NCBI RefSeq assembly: GCF_007904085.1
Contig: NZ_CP042326.1
Coordinates: 496,001-560,000, forward strand
Length of the DNA: 64,000 bases
From: Euhalothece natronophila Z-M001
Lineage (GTDB): Bacteria; Cyanobacteriota; Cyanobacteriia; Cyanobacteriales; Rubidibacteraceae
Reading direction: 5' to 3'
The position numbers were made by a program, and so were the translations under genes. This document shows, piece after piece, positions 28,001-36,416 of this stretch. How positions within the stretch are numbered: position 1 is the stretch's first letter; every line of letters starts with the position of its first letter. Below the pieces are notes generated by a model. That model made no database searches. It saw nothing but the letters and a program-made list of their open reading frames with translations, and was not told the origin of the DNA.

Positions 28001-28114
28001 CAAGAGGCAATTAATGTTATTTTCCAACCAGAGAAAGCAGAGGACGTGCCAGCCATTCTTCGTCCTCTCGAAGATGAAACTACACCTGTTCCAGAAGAGT
28101 TAGAACTGGAATAA
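25064..28114 (+). CDS. UPF0182 family membrane protein
   Basis: A large, 1016-residue protein with about seven membrane segments in the first 400 residues and a long soluble C-terminal part. Family landmarks are [13 protein letters not shown] (about 438), [14 protein letters not shown] (about 477), [12 protein letters not shown] and [25 protein letters not shown]-like sequence near 750. The family is widespread in cyanobacteria and actinobacteria and has no established function. The acidic C-terminus is low in complexity. Short heptamer repeats follow the gene. Confidence 0.85.
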   Translation: [1016 protein letters not shown]

Positions 28115-28117
28115 ATA

Positions 28118-28213
28118 TTTGTCCTTTGTCCTTTGTCCTTTGTCTTTCGTTCTTGGTAAAGCAGTGACCAGTGACCAATGACCAGTGACTAATGACTAAT
28201 GACTAATGACTAA
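28118..28213. repeat. Short tandem heptamer repeats
   Basis: Two runs of tandem 7-mers fill the gap between the UPF0182 gene and fabD: TTTGTCC three to four times (28118-28146), then variants of AATGACT and AGTGACC (about 28163-28213). They resemble the STRR heptamers known from cyanobacterial intergenic DNA. The second run overlaps the fabD stop codon by a few bases. Confidence 0.75.
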
Positions 28214-29094
28214 ATTTGACAATTCTCAGCGCGATCAATATTTTTCAATTCGAGACTGGGGCAAGTGCGTTTACACAAGCCTGTGAGGACATTTCCCGGC
28301 CCCACTTCTACCAGTTCCGAAACCCCTTCCTCAGCGAGTTGAATTAGGGTTTCTTGCCAACGGACTGTACCGGTCATCTGCTGCATTAAACGGGATTTGA
28401 GTTCTGTTGGATCCGTACTAGGAATGGGATCAACATTGGATAAAACGGGAATTAAAGCCTCGCCAAAGGGAACTTCATCTAAAATTTTTTGGAAATCTTG
28501 GGCAACTTCTTCCATTAATGGGGAATGAAACGCCCCTGAGACTTTTAGGGGAACGGCTCTTTTTGCTTTTACTTCTGATAAAACTGAATCAACTGCTTCG
28601 GGAGTTCCTGAAATGACAACTTGTTGAGAGCTATTATCATTCGCTAAGACTACATCACTGGTTTTAGCAAGGGTTTCTTCGAGTTGAGCGCGATCGAATT
28701 TCATCAGGGCAACCATTTTGCCGCCACCAGCTTGATCCATGAGTTTTGCTCGTTGTTGCACTAATCTTAAACCAGCATCAAAGCCAAACACACGGGCAGC
28801 ATATAAAGCACTGTATTCCCCTAAACTATGACCGGCGACATATTGGGGAAGATACCCCCCTTCGTCAATTAAAATGTCAGTGAGGATAGATTCCACCACA
28901 TAGAGACAAGGTTGAGTGTAGAGGGTGCGAGACAAGTTTTCTTCATCTTGGCGGCAAGTGTCTAAAACTGACCAACCGAGAATCTCTTCTGCTTGCTTAA
29001 ATCGTTCTTGACCGATCGCGCTTTCGGCTAAATCAGTTTCCATCCCAACTGCTTGTGAACCTTGTCCTGGAAAAACAAACGCAAGTTTACTCAT
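28210..29094 (-). CDS. fabD: Malonyl-CoA:ACP transacylase FabD
   Basis: A 294-residue cytosolic enzyme that loads malonyl groups onto acyl carrier protein for fatty acid synthesis. The start MSKLAFVFPGQGSQAVGM carries the GQGSQ motif. The nucleophile Ser is in VAGHSLGEYSAL (about residue 91) and the catalytic His in VSGAFHSPLM (about 198). The stop codon lies in the heptamer repeat zone. It is the last gene of plsX-fabH-fabD, 16 bases after fabH, an order common in bacteria. Confidence 0.95.
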   Translation of the reverse strand: MSKLAFVFPGQGSQAVGMETDLAESAIGQERFKQAEEILGWSVLDTCRQDEENLSRTLYTQPCLYVVESILTDILIDEGGYLPQYVAGHSLGEYSALYAARVFGFDAGLRLVQQRAKLMDQAGGGKMVALMKFDRAQLEETLAKTSDVVLANDNSSQQVVISGTPEAVDSVLSEVKAKRAVPLKVSGAFHSPLMEEVAQDFQKILDEVPFGEALIPVLSNVDPIPSTDPTELKSRLMQQMTGTVRWQETLIQLAEEGVSELVEVGPGNVLTGLCKRTCPSLELKNIDRAENCQI

Positions 29095-29110
29095 TTTTGA
29101 TTTCCTTATC

Positions 29111-30121
29111 CTATTCTTTCTGATTAATTTGCCATTGTACGATCGCGGCTCCCCAAGTTAACCCAGCACCAAACCCTGACATAGCAATAATATCATTAGC
29201 ATGGAGTTTTCCTGCTCGCATGGCTTCATCGAGGGCTAAAGGAATGGAAGCAGCAGAAGTATTCCCATAGTGGGCTAAATTACTAATCACGCGATCGCGC
29301 GGTAGATTCAATCGTTGCGCCACCGCATCCATAATCCGCTGATTTGCCTGATGGAGTAACAACCAATCCACATCCTTAGCGGTTAATTCTGCCCGAAATA
29401 GGGCCTTAGAAATCACTTCTGGTACTTTCTCCACCGCAAAGCGATAAACCTCTTTCCCTTTCATCGCGATCGGGCGATAACTTCCCTGACTAACTTGGGT
29501 TTGATCCACCAAGGTTTTAGCTTCTCCCTGGTGAGCTAAATTTAAGGTATGACTTAATTGAGCATCACTGCATAACTCAAACCCTAGCAAACCATCATGA
29601 TCAGGTGTTGTTGCTTCAATAACCACCGCCCCGGCACCATCCCCAAATAAAATGCAAGTGCTACGATCCGACCAATCCACCCAACGAGATAATAAATCTG
29701 CCCCAACCAATAACACCTTACGATAAACGCCAGTGCGAATAAACTGAGTAGCATTAACTAAGCCAAATACAAACCCCGAACAAGCCGCCGTTAAATCAAA
29801 CCCCACCGCCTGAGTTGCCCCCACAGCAGTTTGGATACTCACCGCACTCCCAAACAAATCATCAGGGGTAGAAGTGGCTAAAATGACCAAATCAATTTCT
29901 TTGGGATCCACTTGCGCCATTTCCAGCGCATTAAGGGCTGCTTGAGTGCCTAAACTCACTACTGACTCTTGGGGAGACGCAACTGAGCGTTCCTTAATCC
30001 CTGTGCGAGTGGTAATCCAATCATCAGAAGTTTCCACCATCTGGCTTAAATTCTGATTAGTGAGTTTAACTGATGGCGCGGCTGAACCCGTCCCTGTAAT
30101 TGCCATTCCTGCTGAATACAA
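29111..30121 (-). CDS. fabH: 3-oxoacyl-ACP synthase III FabH
   Basis: Catalyses the first condensation of fatty acid synthesis between acetyl-CoA and malonyl-ACP. The active Cys is in DLTAACSGFVFGL (about 112), with the His in LLLHQANQRIMDA (about 258) and the Asn in LAHYGNTSAASIPLAL (about 288). The start is decided by the ribosome site: AAAGGAGG lies 6 bases before a TTG at 30121, giving LYSAGMAITGTGSA; the ATG five codons later has nothing so good. It follows plsX by 12 bases. Confidence 0.95.
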   Translation of the reverse strand: MYSAGMAITGTGSAAPSVKLTNQNLSQMVETSDDWITTRTGIKERSVASPQESVVSLGTQAALNALEMAQVDPKEIDLVILATSTPDDLFGSAVSIQTAVGATQAVGFDLTAACSGFVFGLVNATQFIRTGVYRKVLLVGADLLSRWVDWSDRSTCILFGDGAGAVVIEATTPDHDGLLGFELCSDAQLSHTLNLAHQGEAKTLVDQTQVSQGSYRPIAMKGKEVYRFAVEKVPEVISKALFRAELTAKDVDWLLLHQANQRIMDAVAQRLNLPRDRVISNLAHYGNTSAASIPLALDEAMRAGKLHANDIIAMSGFGAGLTWGAAIVQWQINQKE

Positions 30122-30133
30122 GTTTTTCCTCCT

Positions 30134-31198
30134 TTACCCCTGTGGTGGTTGACTACTCACCGTCGAATCACTGTGAATATCCATTTTCCCTGCCATAAAG
30201 GAACGCAGGCGAGTAATCACCTGCTCATCCACTGCATCTTTTGCCAAACGAATTGCATTATAAACGGAAGGGGCTTGCGAGCTACCATGACTAATAATGC
30301 AGATACCATCTACACCTAGTAATAGACCACCGCCATGTTCTGCGTGATCCACCCGTTGTTTAATTCGTTTTAGGTTCGGTTTCAGGAGGGCTGTTCCTAA
30401 TTGTCCATTTAATCCTTGTGGGAGTTCTTCTTTTAGGATATCAAGTAATACCTCTCCCACTGCTTCGGCAAACTTGAGAACCACATTGCCGACAAAGCCA
30501 TCGCAAACAATCACATCAAAATTTCCAGATAAGACATCTCGCCCTTCTGCATTCCCGATAAAAGGAATTTGAGCGTTGGCTTCTAGTAACTGATAGGCAC
30601 GAATCGCTGCTTCATTTCCTTTGGAGGATTCTTCCCCAATATTCAATAAGCCCACTTTCGGATCATTATTCCCAAGCACGTATTTACTATAAACTGTTCC
30701 CATTAAGCCAAATTGTTCTAAATGCTTGGCGCGACAATCAACAATTGCCCCCACATCTAAAATAATTACGGACTTGTTGGGAATTTGGGTGGGAAAAATT
30801 GCCCCAATAGCAGGACGTTCAATCCCTTTTAAGCGTCCTAAGCGTAATAGAGCGGCAGCCATCCCTGCACCAGAATGTCCAGCGGAAACCACGGCTTCGG
30901 CGCGTTCGGTTTTCACCATATCCATGGCAACATTAATGGAGGCTTTACGTTTTCGTTTTAGCCCCACCATGGGTTCTTCAGTCATTTCGATGACCCCTTC
31001 GGAAGGGACAACCTCTAAATGAGCATGGGTGCTACTGCCAAAGCGTTCCAAATGTGGGTTAATTTGTTCTGGATCACCAACCAAAAGGATATCTACATCG
31101 AGTTCTTCTGTGGCTCGGATAGCCCCATTAATGATTTCGCCGGGAGCGTGATCCCCTCCCATAGCGTCAACGGCAATTTTTGCGCGAGTCGATCCCAT
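30134..31198 (-). CDS. plsX: Phosphate acyltransferase PlsX
   Basis: A 354-residue enzyme that makes acyl-phosphate from acyl-ACP, feeding membrane phospholipid synthesis. Typical segments are KIAVDAMGGDHAPGEII at the N-terminus, SAGHSGAGMAAALLRLGRL (about 104-122), GNAEGRDVLSGNFDVIVCDGF (split here by family loops, about 215-235) and a C-terminal HAEHGGGLLLGVDG. It heads the plsX-fabH-fabD operon, divergent from the Rieske oxygenase gene. Confidence 0.95.
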   Translation of the reverse strand: MGSTRAKIAVDAMGGDHAPGEIINGAIRATEELDVDILLVGDPEQINPHLERFGSSTHAHLEVVPSEGVIEMTEEPMVGLKRKRKASINVAMDMVKTERAEAVVSAGHSGAGMAAALLRLGRLKGIERPAIGAIFPTQIPNKSVIILDVGAIVDCRAKHLEQFGLMGTVYSKYVLGNNDPKVGLLNIGEESSKGNEAAIRAYQLLEANAQIPFIGNAEGRDVLSGNFDVIVCDGFVGNVVLKFAEAVGEVLLDILKEELPQGLNGQLGTALLKPNLKRIKQRVDHAEHGGGLLLGVDGICIISHGSSQAPSVYNAIRLAKDAVDEQVITRLRSFMAGKMDIHSDSTVSSQPPQG

Positions 31199-31374
31199 AA
31201 ATCTAAATAAGTCTATGTGTTAAGGCGTTTTTAAAAACCCCTGTTGGTAAATTTTAAGCTAAAAAAAAGCTACAGTGTCTCTTTAAGATAGATTACAGGT
31301 TATTGGCTCAACTGACTAGTCGTATTTTTTTCTGATCATATTGAACAGAGCAATGGAGCGTTAAGATAAAACAG

Positions 31375-32436
31375 ATGAGACGTAACAAAGCATCAACAGT
31401 AAATATGGAATCAGTTCGCGAACTGGGAATTAATCTGAATCATTGGTATGTAGTGGCTCGAAGTAATGAAGTGACCACTACCCCTTATTCGGTTACCCTT
31501 TGGAAGCAACCGATTGTCCTATATCGACAGGAAAATGGAGAGATTTGCGCCTTAGAGGATCGCTGTCCGCATCGTTTTGTTAAATTAAGTTCGGGGAATG
31601 TTTCTGGCAATACCTTAGAATGTGCTTATCATGGTTGGAGATTTAATCGGGAAGGAAAATGTGTTGCTGTTCCCTATTTGAATGAGAAACAGAAACTGCC
31701 TCCTTGTCAGTTGCGCCAATATCCGGTGCAAGAAGGGGATGGATTTATTTGGTTATTTTTAGGAGAGCGCGATCGCGCCCCCAAAGTTCCCCGCTTTACC
31801 GTTCCAGAATGGGATCATCTTAACTATATTGCCACTGTTTCTATTATTGAAACCCAAGCCCATTATTCCTATTTAATTGAAAATTTAATGGATATGTATC
31901 ATGGACATTTACATCAAGATTGGCAGGCTTGGACTGATGCTAAACTCGACAAAATAGACGAAACCGAAGAGGAAGTTCACGGCTATTATCAAGCTCAAAG
32001 TTATTACCGAATTAATAGAATTTGGTCAATTTCGCAACTCTTTTTTCCTCAACTCAGACAGCTTCACCCTGAACCTTTAACTGTCAGTTACTGTTATCCT
32101 CATTGGTTTTCCACGTTAGGAGAAGATTTTAAAATTTACTGTTTGTTTTCTCCCGTTAATGAAACTTCAACGCGAGCCTATTTGATTCACTTTACATCTT
32201 TAAACGCTTTTTGGCGATTACATAAACTTCCGATCTGGTTCCGTCGCGGCTTAAAAAATGCCCTCTTTGGTTCCGCCCAAAAACTATTAGATGGATTAGT
32301 GCGTCAAGATGTAGAAATGATAGAACAAGAGCAACAAGCCTTTTTGGAAAACCCACATCAACGGGGATATGAATTTAATCCTGTTTTAGGCAGCGTTCAA
32401 CGTTTAATTCGCAAGCAAGCACTTTCCAATTCTTAA
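31375..32436 (+). CDS. Rieske 2Fe-2S oxygenase (aromatic ring-hydroxylating type)
   Basis: 353 residues. The N-terminal Rieske domain has both ligand pairs, CPHRFVKLS (about 63-71) and CAYHGWRFN (about 82-90). The catalytic domain carries a mononuclear iron pattern in LIENLMDMYHGHLHQDW (about 171-187), with two His and nearby acidic residues. It resembles oxygenase components such as vanillate O-demethylase and the chlorophyll-catabolism PaO/Lls1 group, but lacks the C-terminal membrane helices of the latter. It needs a reductase partner, which is not adjacent. An in-frame ATG at 31405 is an alternative start. Confidence 0.82.
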   Translation: MRRNKASTVNMESVRELGINLNHWYVVARSNEVTTTPYSVTLWKQPIVLYRQENGEICALEDRCPHRFVKLSSGNVSGNTLECAYHGWRFNREGKCVAVPYLNEKQKLPPCQLRQYPVQEGDGFIWLFLGERDRAPKVPRFTVPEWDHLNYIATVSIIETQAHYSYLIENLMDMYHGHLHQDWQAWTDAKLDKIDETEEEVHGYYQAQSYYRINRIWSISQLFFPQLRQLHPEPLTVSYCYPHWFSTLGEDFKIYCLFSPVNETSTRAYLIHFTSLNAFWRLHKLPIWFRRGLKNALFGSAQKLLDGLVRQDVEMIEQEQQAFLENPHQRGYEFNPVLGSVQRLIRKQALSNS

Positions 32437-33494
32437 AGTAATTCCTTGACTTTAGTGGCTGTTGCTGGAGCTAATAACACCCCATTTCGATAATGCCCTG
32501 TTGCGAGAATAACATTATCATATCCTTCTAAATATTCTATGACAGGGGCAGCTTGCTGGCTAGGGCGAGGACGTTCCCCAGACCATGTTTCAAGAATTTC
32601 TGCCTCAGCTAAGGCGGGATAATAACTACAGGCTTGTTCCCAAACCTTATCTAACGGATCAACTAGAGGCTGTTCTGGAAATTCTACAGTTGCCCCAACC
32701 CAATATTCATTCTTTCCTAAAGGAATCAGATGAACATCGTTTCCTGTGACTACAGAGGACAAACCATTGTCATTATTTAATCGCACTCGCATTGCTTGTC
32801 CTAACACAGGAGTTAAGGGAAGGGGTTTTTTCAGATGTTGGGTTAGGGGAAAAGAGCCTAAACCAGCGGCAATAATTAAATGGTCAACCTCCCAGTCTCC
32901 CTGATTAGTATGAACTGTGTGACTATGTTTATCATCCCCGTTTTCGGTAACAGAAACTGCAGTTGCTTCTGTTTCCCAACTGAGAGTCACTCCATTTTGT
33001 TCTGCGGCTTTGAGTAAAGTTGTGGTTAAGGCTTGGGGGTTAACTTGCAAATCTTGAGGAGAATAAACTGCTCCTACCATTTGCGAAGTATTTAGGGTCG
33101 GACAAGCAGCCTGTAATTGGCTTTGATTCCAAAGTTCTAGCTGCCACCCCTGTTGTTCTCGTAAGCTGGCTAACTCTTGCCATTTTGCCATTTCTTCGGG
33201 GGAGAAACAAAGATGAATCAGTCCTTGCAGGTGCGGAATTGTCTCCCCTGTTTGCTCCTGCAATTCTACTAATAACTGGGAATAGCGACGAAGACTGATT
33301 TCTCGTAACTCCCAAGCCCGTCCTTGTTTTTTTTGGCTGATGACTCCAAATAGTAGCCCTAAGGCAGCCCCTGTTGAGGCTTGAGCGGGAACATCTTTGT
33401 CAATAATAGTGATTTGAAACTCAGAATTTTTGCTGAGTTCGTAGGCGATGGTTGCGCCAACAATACCACCACCCACAATCATGATCCGTTTCAT
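32433..33494 (-). CDS. FAD-dependent oxidoreductase, glycine oxidase ThiO-like
   Basis: A 353-residue DAO-family flavoprotein. It begins MKRIMIVGGGIVGATIAYEL, an ADP-binding Rossmann motif, and ends with the second FAD contact, NVILATGHYRNGVLLAP (about 325-341). The family includes glycine oxidase ThiO (thiamine synthesis) and D-amino acid oxidases; the HYRNG pattern fits ThiO-like enzymes. The start ATGA overlaps the psbQ stop, which suggests translational coupling. It ends against the convergent Rieske gene with a 4-base overlap. The substrate is not proven. Confidence 0.78.
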   Translation of the reverse strand: MKRIMIVGGGIVGATIAYELSKNSEFQITIIDKDVPAQASTGAALGLLFGVISQKKQGRAWELREISLRRYSQLLVELQEQTGETIPHLQGLIHLCFSPEEMAKWQELASLREQQGWQLELWNQSQLQAACPTLNTSQMVGAVYSPQDLQVNPQALTTTLLKAAEQNGVTLSWETEATAVSVTENGDDKHSHTVHTNQGDWEVDHLIIAAGLGSFPLTQHLKKPLPLTPVLGQAMRVRLNNDNGLSSVVTGNDVHLIPLGKNEYWVGATVEFPEQPLVDPLDKVWEQACSYYPALAEAEILETWSGERPRPSQQAAPVIEYLEGYDNVILATGHYRNGVLLAPATATKVKELL

Positions 33495-33955
33495 GAATTT
33501 TCTTCAGGTTTAGGTTCAGGAATTAAACTGAGATACTGATCAAAGTCATTGAGAGCGCGATCGTAACTTTGTAAAGCACGAGAAGCGACTTCCGCTTCCA
33601 CTGCTGCATCAATTTTTTCAATATCTTCAAATAAGGCTTTTGCATACTCCCTGGCTTTTTCTTGATCTGTCGGTAACAAGTTGCGAGTAACGTAACTCAT
33701 TTCTCGACGCAATCCTCCCAAAGGACCATGTAATAAGCTATAGGCATCAGACCATTTTTCTTTTTGTAATAAGGGTTCTAGTTGAGTTAAGCGTTGTCTG
33801 GCTTGTTTAACAGGGGGCAAAGCCTGCTGAATTTGTTCAACTTGTTCACTGCTATAGGTAGGAGGAGCGGTGTTTTCATTGCCTCCCCCACAACTTACTA
33901 AGACAATGGCAACTAAAGCCATTAGTAAAGATAAGATAGAGCGTTTTCTTAACAT
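33491..33955 (-). CDS. psbQ: Photosystem II lipoprotein PsbQ (CyanoQ)
   Basis: 154 residues. The signal sequence ends in a lipobox, VLVSC, so Cys22 would be lipidated and the protein anchored on the lumenal side of the thylakoid membrane. The mature part is a four-helix bundle; SLLHGPLGGLRREM (about 90) and NLLPTDQEKAREYAKALF match the cyanobacterial PsbQ family, which stabilises the oxygen-evolving complex. Its stop codon overlaps the ThiO-like gene start by 4 bases, an unexpected pairing. Confidence 0.88.
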   Translation of the reverse strand: MLRKRSILSLLMALVAIVLVSCGGGNENTAPPTYSSEQVEQIQQALPPVKQARQRLTQLEPLLQKEKWSDAYSLLHGPLGGLRREMSYVTRNLLPTDQEKAREYAKALFEDIEKIDAAVEAEVASRALQSYDRALNDFDQYLSLIPEPKPEENS

Positions 33956-34031
33956 GATGATTAAATAGTGTCAAATTAACTGATTTTCTTTGAGATAAGC
34001 ATATCAATTTTTGGGGTGTTCTCAAAAAAAC

Positions 34032-34883
34032 TTAAGCAGTTTGTTGACGTAGAAACGTTAATAAAATAGGGCTAATTTCGTCTGAGCAGTGTTCTTGAGG
34101 ATAATGTTTTCCCTCTTCTAATTTAACAAAACGAATATGATTGTACTCGTCAGCAAGGGCTTTCGGAACGTCTGCACTTAACCAAGGATCTCCCATCCCC
34201 CAAATAATCTGGGTTGGCTTATCCCATTCTTTCCAGCCTGCTTCAATTTCTGCCATTGCTTGAGAAAGATTAAGATTTTTAATCGTTGCCACTAACGAGC
34301 GTCCCGCTTGGGAATTTTTTAAGAAAGGTTCCCGATAAATATTGAGATTCTTATCAGAAATTACATAGCCACTTCCTTTTTCTAAAGTGCGATCCACTAA
34401 AAGGGGATCTTGAGTTAACATTTCTCCCATAAGTGGAAATGCCCATTGACGCATTAACCACGGTAATCGTACTGAGGAAGAGAGGGGAGTGTTTAGAATC
34501 ACGAGCCGTTCAATTTGTTCGGGATGACGAAAAGCATATTGTAATCCAATCGAACCAACAAAGCCTTGTACAACTAAATGAAAGCGGGATAATTCAAGAC
34601 TATGAAATAATTTTTCTAAAGCGGCAAGGTAAGCCTCTGGAGTATAAGGAAATTCACGGCGAGAAGGCTTAGCTGAAGATCCCTCTCCCAACCAATCAGG
34701 GGCATAACCCATGAGTCCCATTTCAGCAATATCTTCTAAAAGAATGCGCCAGCTATAACTATGCGCTAGTAGTCCATGTAATAAGACCACTGGTGGGGCT
34801 TCACTTTCATTTTTGGGGCTAGCTTGGCGGTAAAACCACTGTTGTTGGTCAATTTCAATTGTTTTCTCTTCTAGGTTGGTCAT
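34032..34883 (-). CDS. Alpha/beta hydrolase-fold protein lacking the usual nucleophile
   Basis: 283 residues with the complete fold: the oxyanion segment VVLLHGLLAHSYSW (about 32-45), cap helices, the acid Asp in IIWGMGDPW (about 230) and the His in EGKHYPQEH (about 258). The nucleophile elbow reads LVVQGFVGSIGL near residue 105, with Gly where haloalkane dehalogenases have Asp (VVQDWGG) and esterases have Ser. The acid and His remain. It may be non-hydrolytic or use another residue. The closest-looking group is the haloalkane dehalogenase-like one. No operon partner is evident. Confidence 0.75.
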   Translation of the reverse strand: MTNLEEKTIEIDQQQWFYRQASPKNESEAPPVVLLHGLLAHSYSWRILLEDIAEMGLMGYAPDWLGEGSSAKPSRREFPYTPEAYLAALEKLFHSLELSRFHLVVQGFVGSIGLQYAFRHPEQIERLVILNTPLSSSVRLPWLMRQWAFPLMGEMLTQDPLLVDRTLEKGSGYVISDKNLNIYREPFLKNSQAGRSLVATIKNLNLSQAMAEIEAGWKEWDKPTQIIWGMGDPWLSADVPKALADEYNHIRFVKLEEGKHYPQEHCSDEISPILLTFLRQQTA

Positions 34884-34922
34884 TAGTGAATTGATAAAAG
34901 ACGTTCTTACAACCTAGCAAAT

Positions 34923-34944
34923 AATCATTTTAGAAAGAATGATT
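34923..34944. repeat. Inverted repeat in divergent promoter region
   Basis: AATCATT (34923-34929) and AATGATT (34938-34944) form a perfect 7-bp inverted repeat with an 8-base spacer between the hydrolase gene and the PatA-like gene. It could be an operator; no T-tract follows in either direction. Confidence 0.4.
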
Positions 34945-35020
34945 TTGTAAATTTCTTCTTAAAAAGGATTAACTTTAAAGTAAAATCACTTTTCATTTGT
35001 GTGCAAGGCTGGACAAGGAG

Positions 35021-35029
35021 TGCTATAAT
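35021..35029 (+). promoter_or_regulatory. Probable extended -10 promoter
   Basis: TGCTATAAT matches an extended -10 element (TGn followed by a perfect TATAAT), 57 bases before the PatA-like ATG. No good -35 is seen, which is normal for extended -10 promoters. Confidence 0.5.
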
Positions 35030-35085
35030 CGGTTCAGCAAAAATACGTAAGATAAGAATAACACTTTTACATTCATACCAAAATC

Positions 35086-36396
35086 ATGACTTCTGTGTTA
35101 GAACAGCGTTTAACTTGTAATCGGATTTTTCGGCATCTTTTTTTCTATCATTCCCAACAGTTCACGGGAAAAGTTGAAATTTCAGGCTTTCAGAACCAGA
35201 AATGGTGCTTTTACTTTATGTTAGGCTCGTTAATTTGGGCTTATGGGGGGAGCCATCCTTTAAGACGCTGGCGTAGGCAATTTTATGCTGCTACGGGTCA
35301 ACTTCCTCAAATGAGCCGAATTAACCAAAATGGGGAATGCTGGGATTGTACTGAATTAAGACGACTCTCACAAAATCGTCATTTGTCCTCAGAACAAATC
35401 CAAAATATTATTAAAGGAGTTTTGCTAGAAGTTCTGTTTGATGCAGTGCAAGCATTTGAACTTCCTATTTACGAGCATTATTATTTCAAAGAGCAAACCA
35501 AAGTTCTTACTATTACGGAGTTAACGGGCATTGGTGATGGCATACAAGTTAAATGTCAAGAAGACATTCATCCTGATCCTTACTATCGTTTGCCTCGTAG
35601 TCTATTGCCAACCTTAAAAGAGTTACAAGAAACGACTTATCAAACCTGGAAACAATGGGTTAAGGCGGGGTTAGCAACCTGTTCCCCTAATGAAGCACCT
35701 CTATTGGTTAACCCCCAGGCTTTAAAACCAATTGTCTCTGATAAGGTTTATCGAAACCTGTCAAAAGCCTTACAAGGACGAACGACTTTAAGAGATTTAG
35801 CCTTTAAGTTTAAGCATAACGGAAATTTTTTGAAATCTGGTTGTGCATTAGCTCCTTATGTATTAAAAGGACTGGTTCAATTTGAAAAAATTCAAGATAT
35901 TGCTGTTAGTAAAATCAGTAAGGACTCTTATTCGACAATTACATTTTTAGACAGTGTAACTGACTCTAACCTGCTATTAGCTATTGATAGTAATGCTGAT
36001 AATCACAATTTACTTAGCGCGATCGCGCTTGAACAAGGATACGAGTTTCAAGTATTTTCAGATAGCCTTAAAGCAATTCTAGAACTGCAAGATAATCAAC
36101 ATTTTCAGCCTAAATTTATTTTCTTTAATCCAGATAACTCAATCATTAAAGAAACGGAATTTTGTAAAATTCTTAAGCGTTTAGGGATTAGCGATCAAGT
36201 GCCTATCGTTATTTATACTAATGAAGAAATCCAAAATAAAGAAGTTAAGGAAATTTTCTCCCTAGGGGCTAACGAAGTGATTGATAGCAAGCTTTTCACT
36301 TACTATCATCTTAGTTCTCTCCTTGTAAAATATAGAAATAGTCAGCAGGAAAAAGTATTGGATAAGCAAACTATTGTCCAAAATACAGTGAGTTAA
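35086..36396 (+). CDS. PatA-like regulator with degenerate receiver domain
   Basis: 436 residues. The N-terminal 230 or so resemble the PATAN domain of cyanobacterial PatA-type regulators (FTGKVEISGFQNQKWCFYFMLGSLIWAYGG-like, then HPLRRWRRQFYA). Residues 300-420 fold as a CheY-like receiver (LLLAIDSNADNHNLL, then FIFFNP, then VPIVIYTNEE). The phosphoacceptor position at the end of strand 3 is Asn in FFNP, so it probably cannot be phosphorylated in the normal way. PatA-like proteins act in phototaxis, pilus motility or heterocyst patterning; no partner genes are adjacent. Confidence 0.75.
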   Translation: MTSVLEQRLTCNRIFRHLFFYHSQQFTGKVEISGFQNQKWCFYFMLGSLIWAYGGSHPLRRWRRQFYAATGQLPQMSRINQNGECWDCTELRRLSQNRHLSSEQIQNIIKGVLLEVLFDAVQAFELPIYEHYYFKEQTKVLTITELTGIGDGIQVKCQEDIHPDPYYRLPRSLLPTLKELQETTYQTWKQWVKAGLATCSPNEAPLLVNPQALKPIVSDKVYRNLSKALQGRTTLRDLAFKFKHNGNFLKSGCALAPYVLKGLVQFEKIQDIAVSKISKDSYSTITFLDSVTDSNLLLAIDSNADNHNLLSAIALEQGYEFQVFSDSLKAILELQDNQHFQPKFIFFNPDNSIIKETEFCKILKRLGISDQVPIVIYTNEEIQNKEVKEIFSLGANEVIDSKLFTYYHLSSLLVKYRNSQQEKVLDKQTIVQNTVS

Positions 36397-36416
36397 TTGA
36401 GCCTTCAGTTAGGGAA

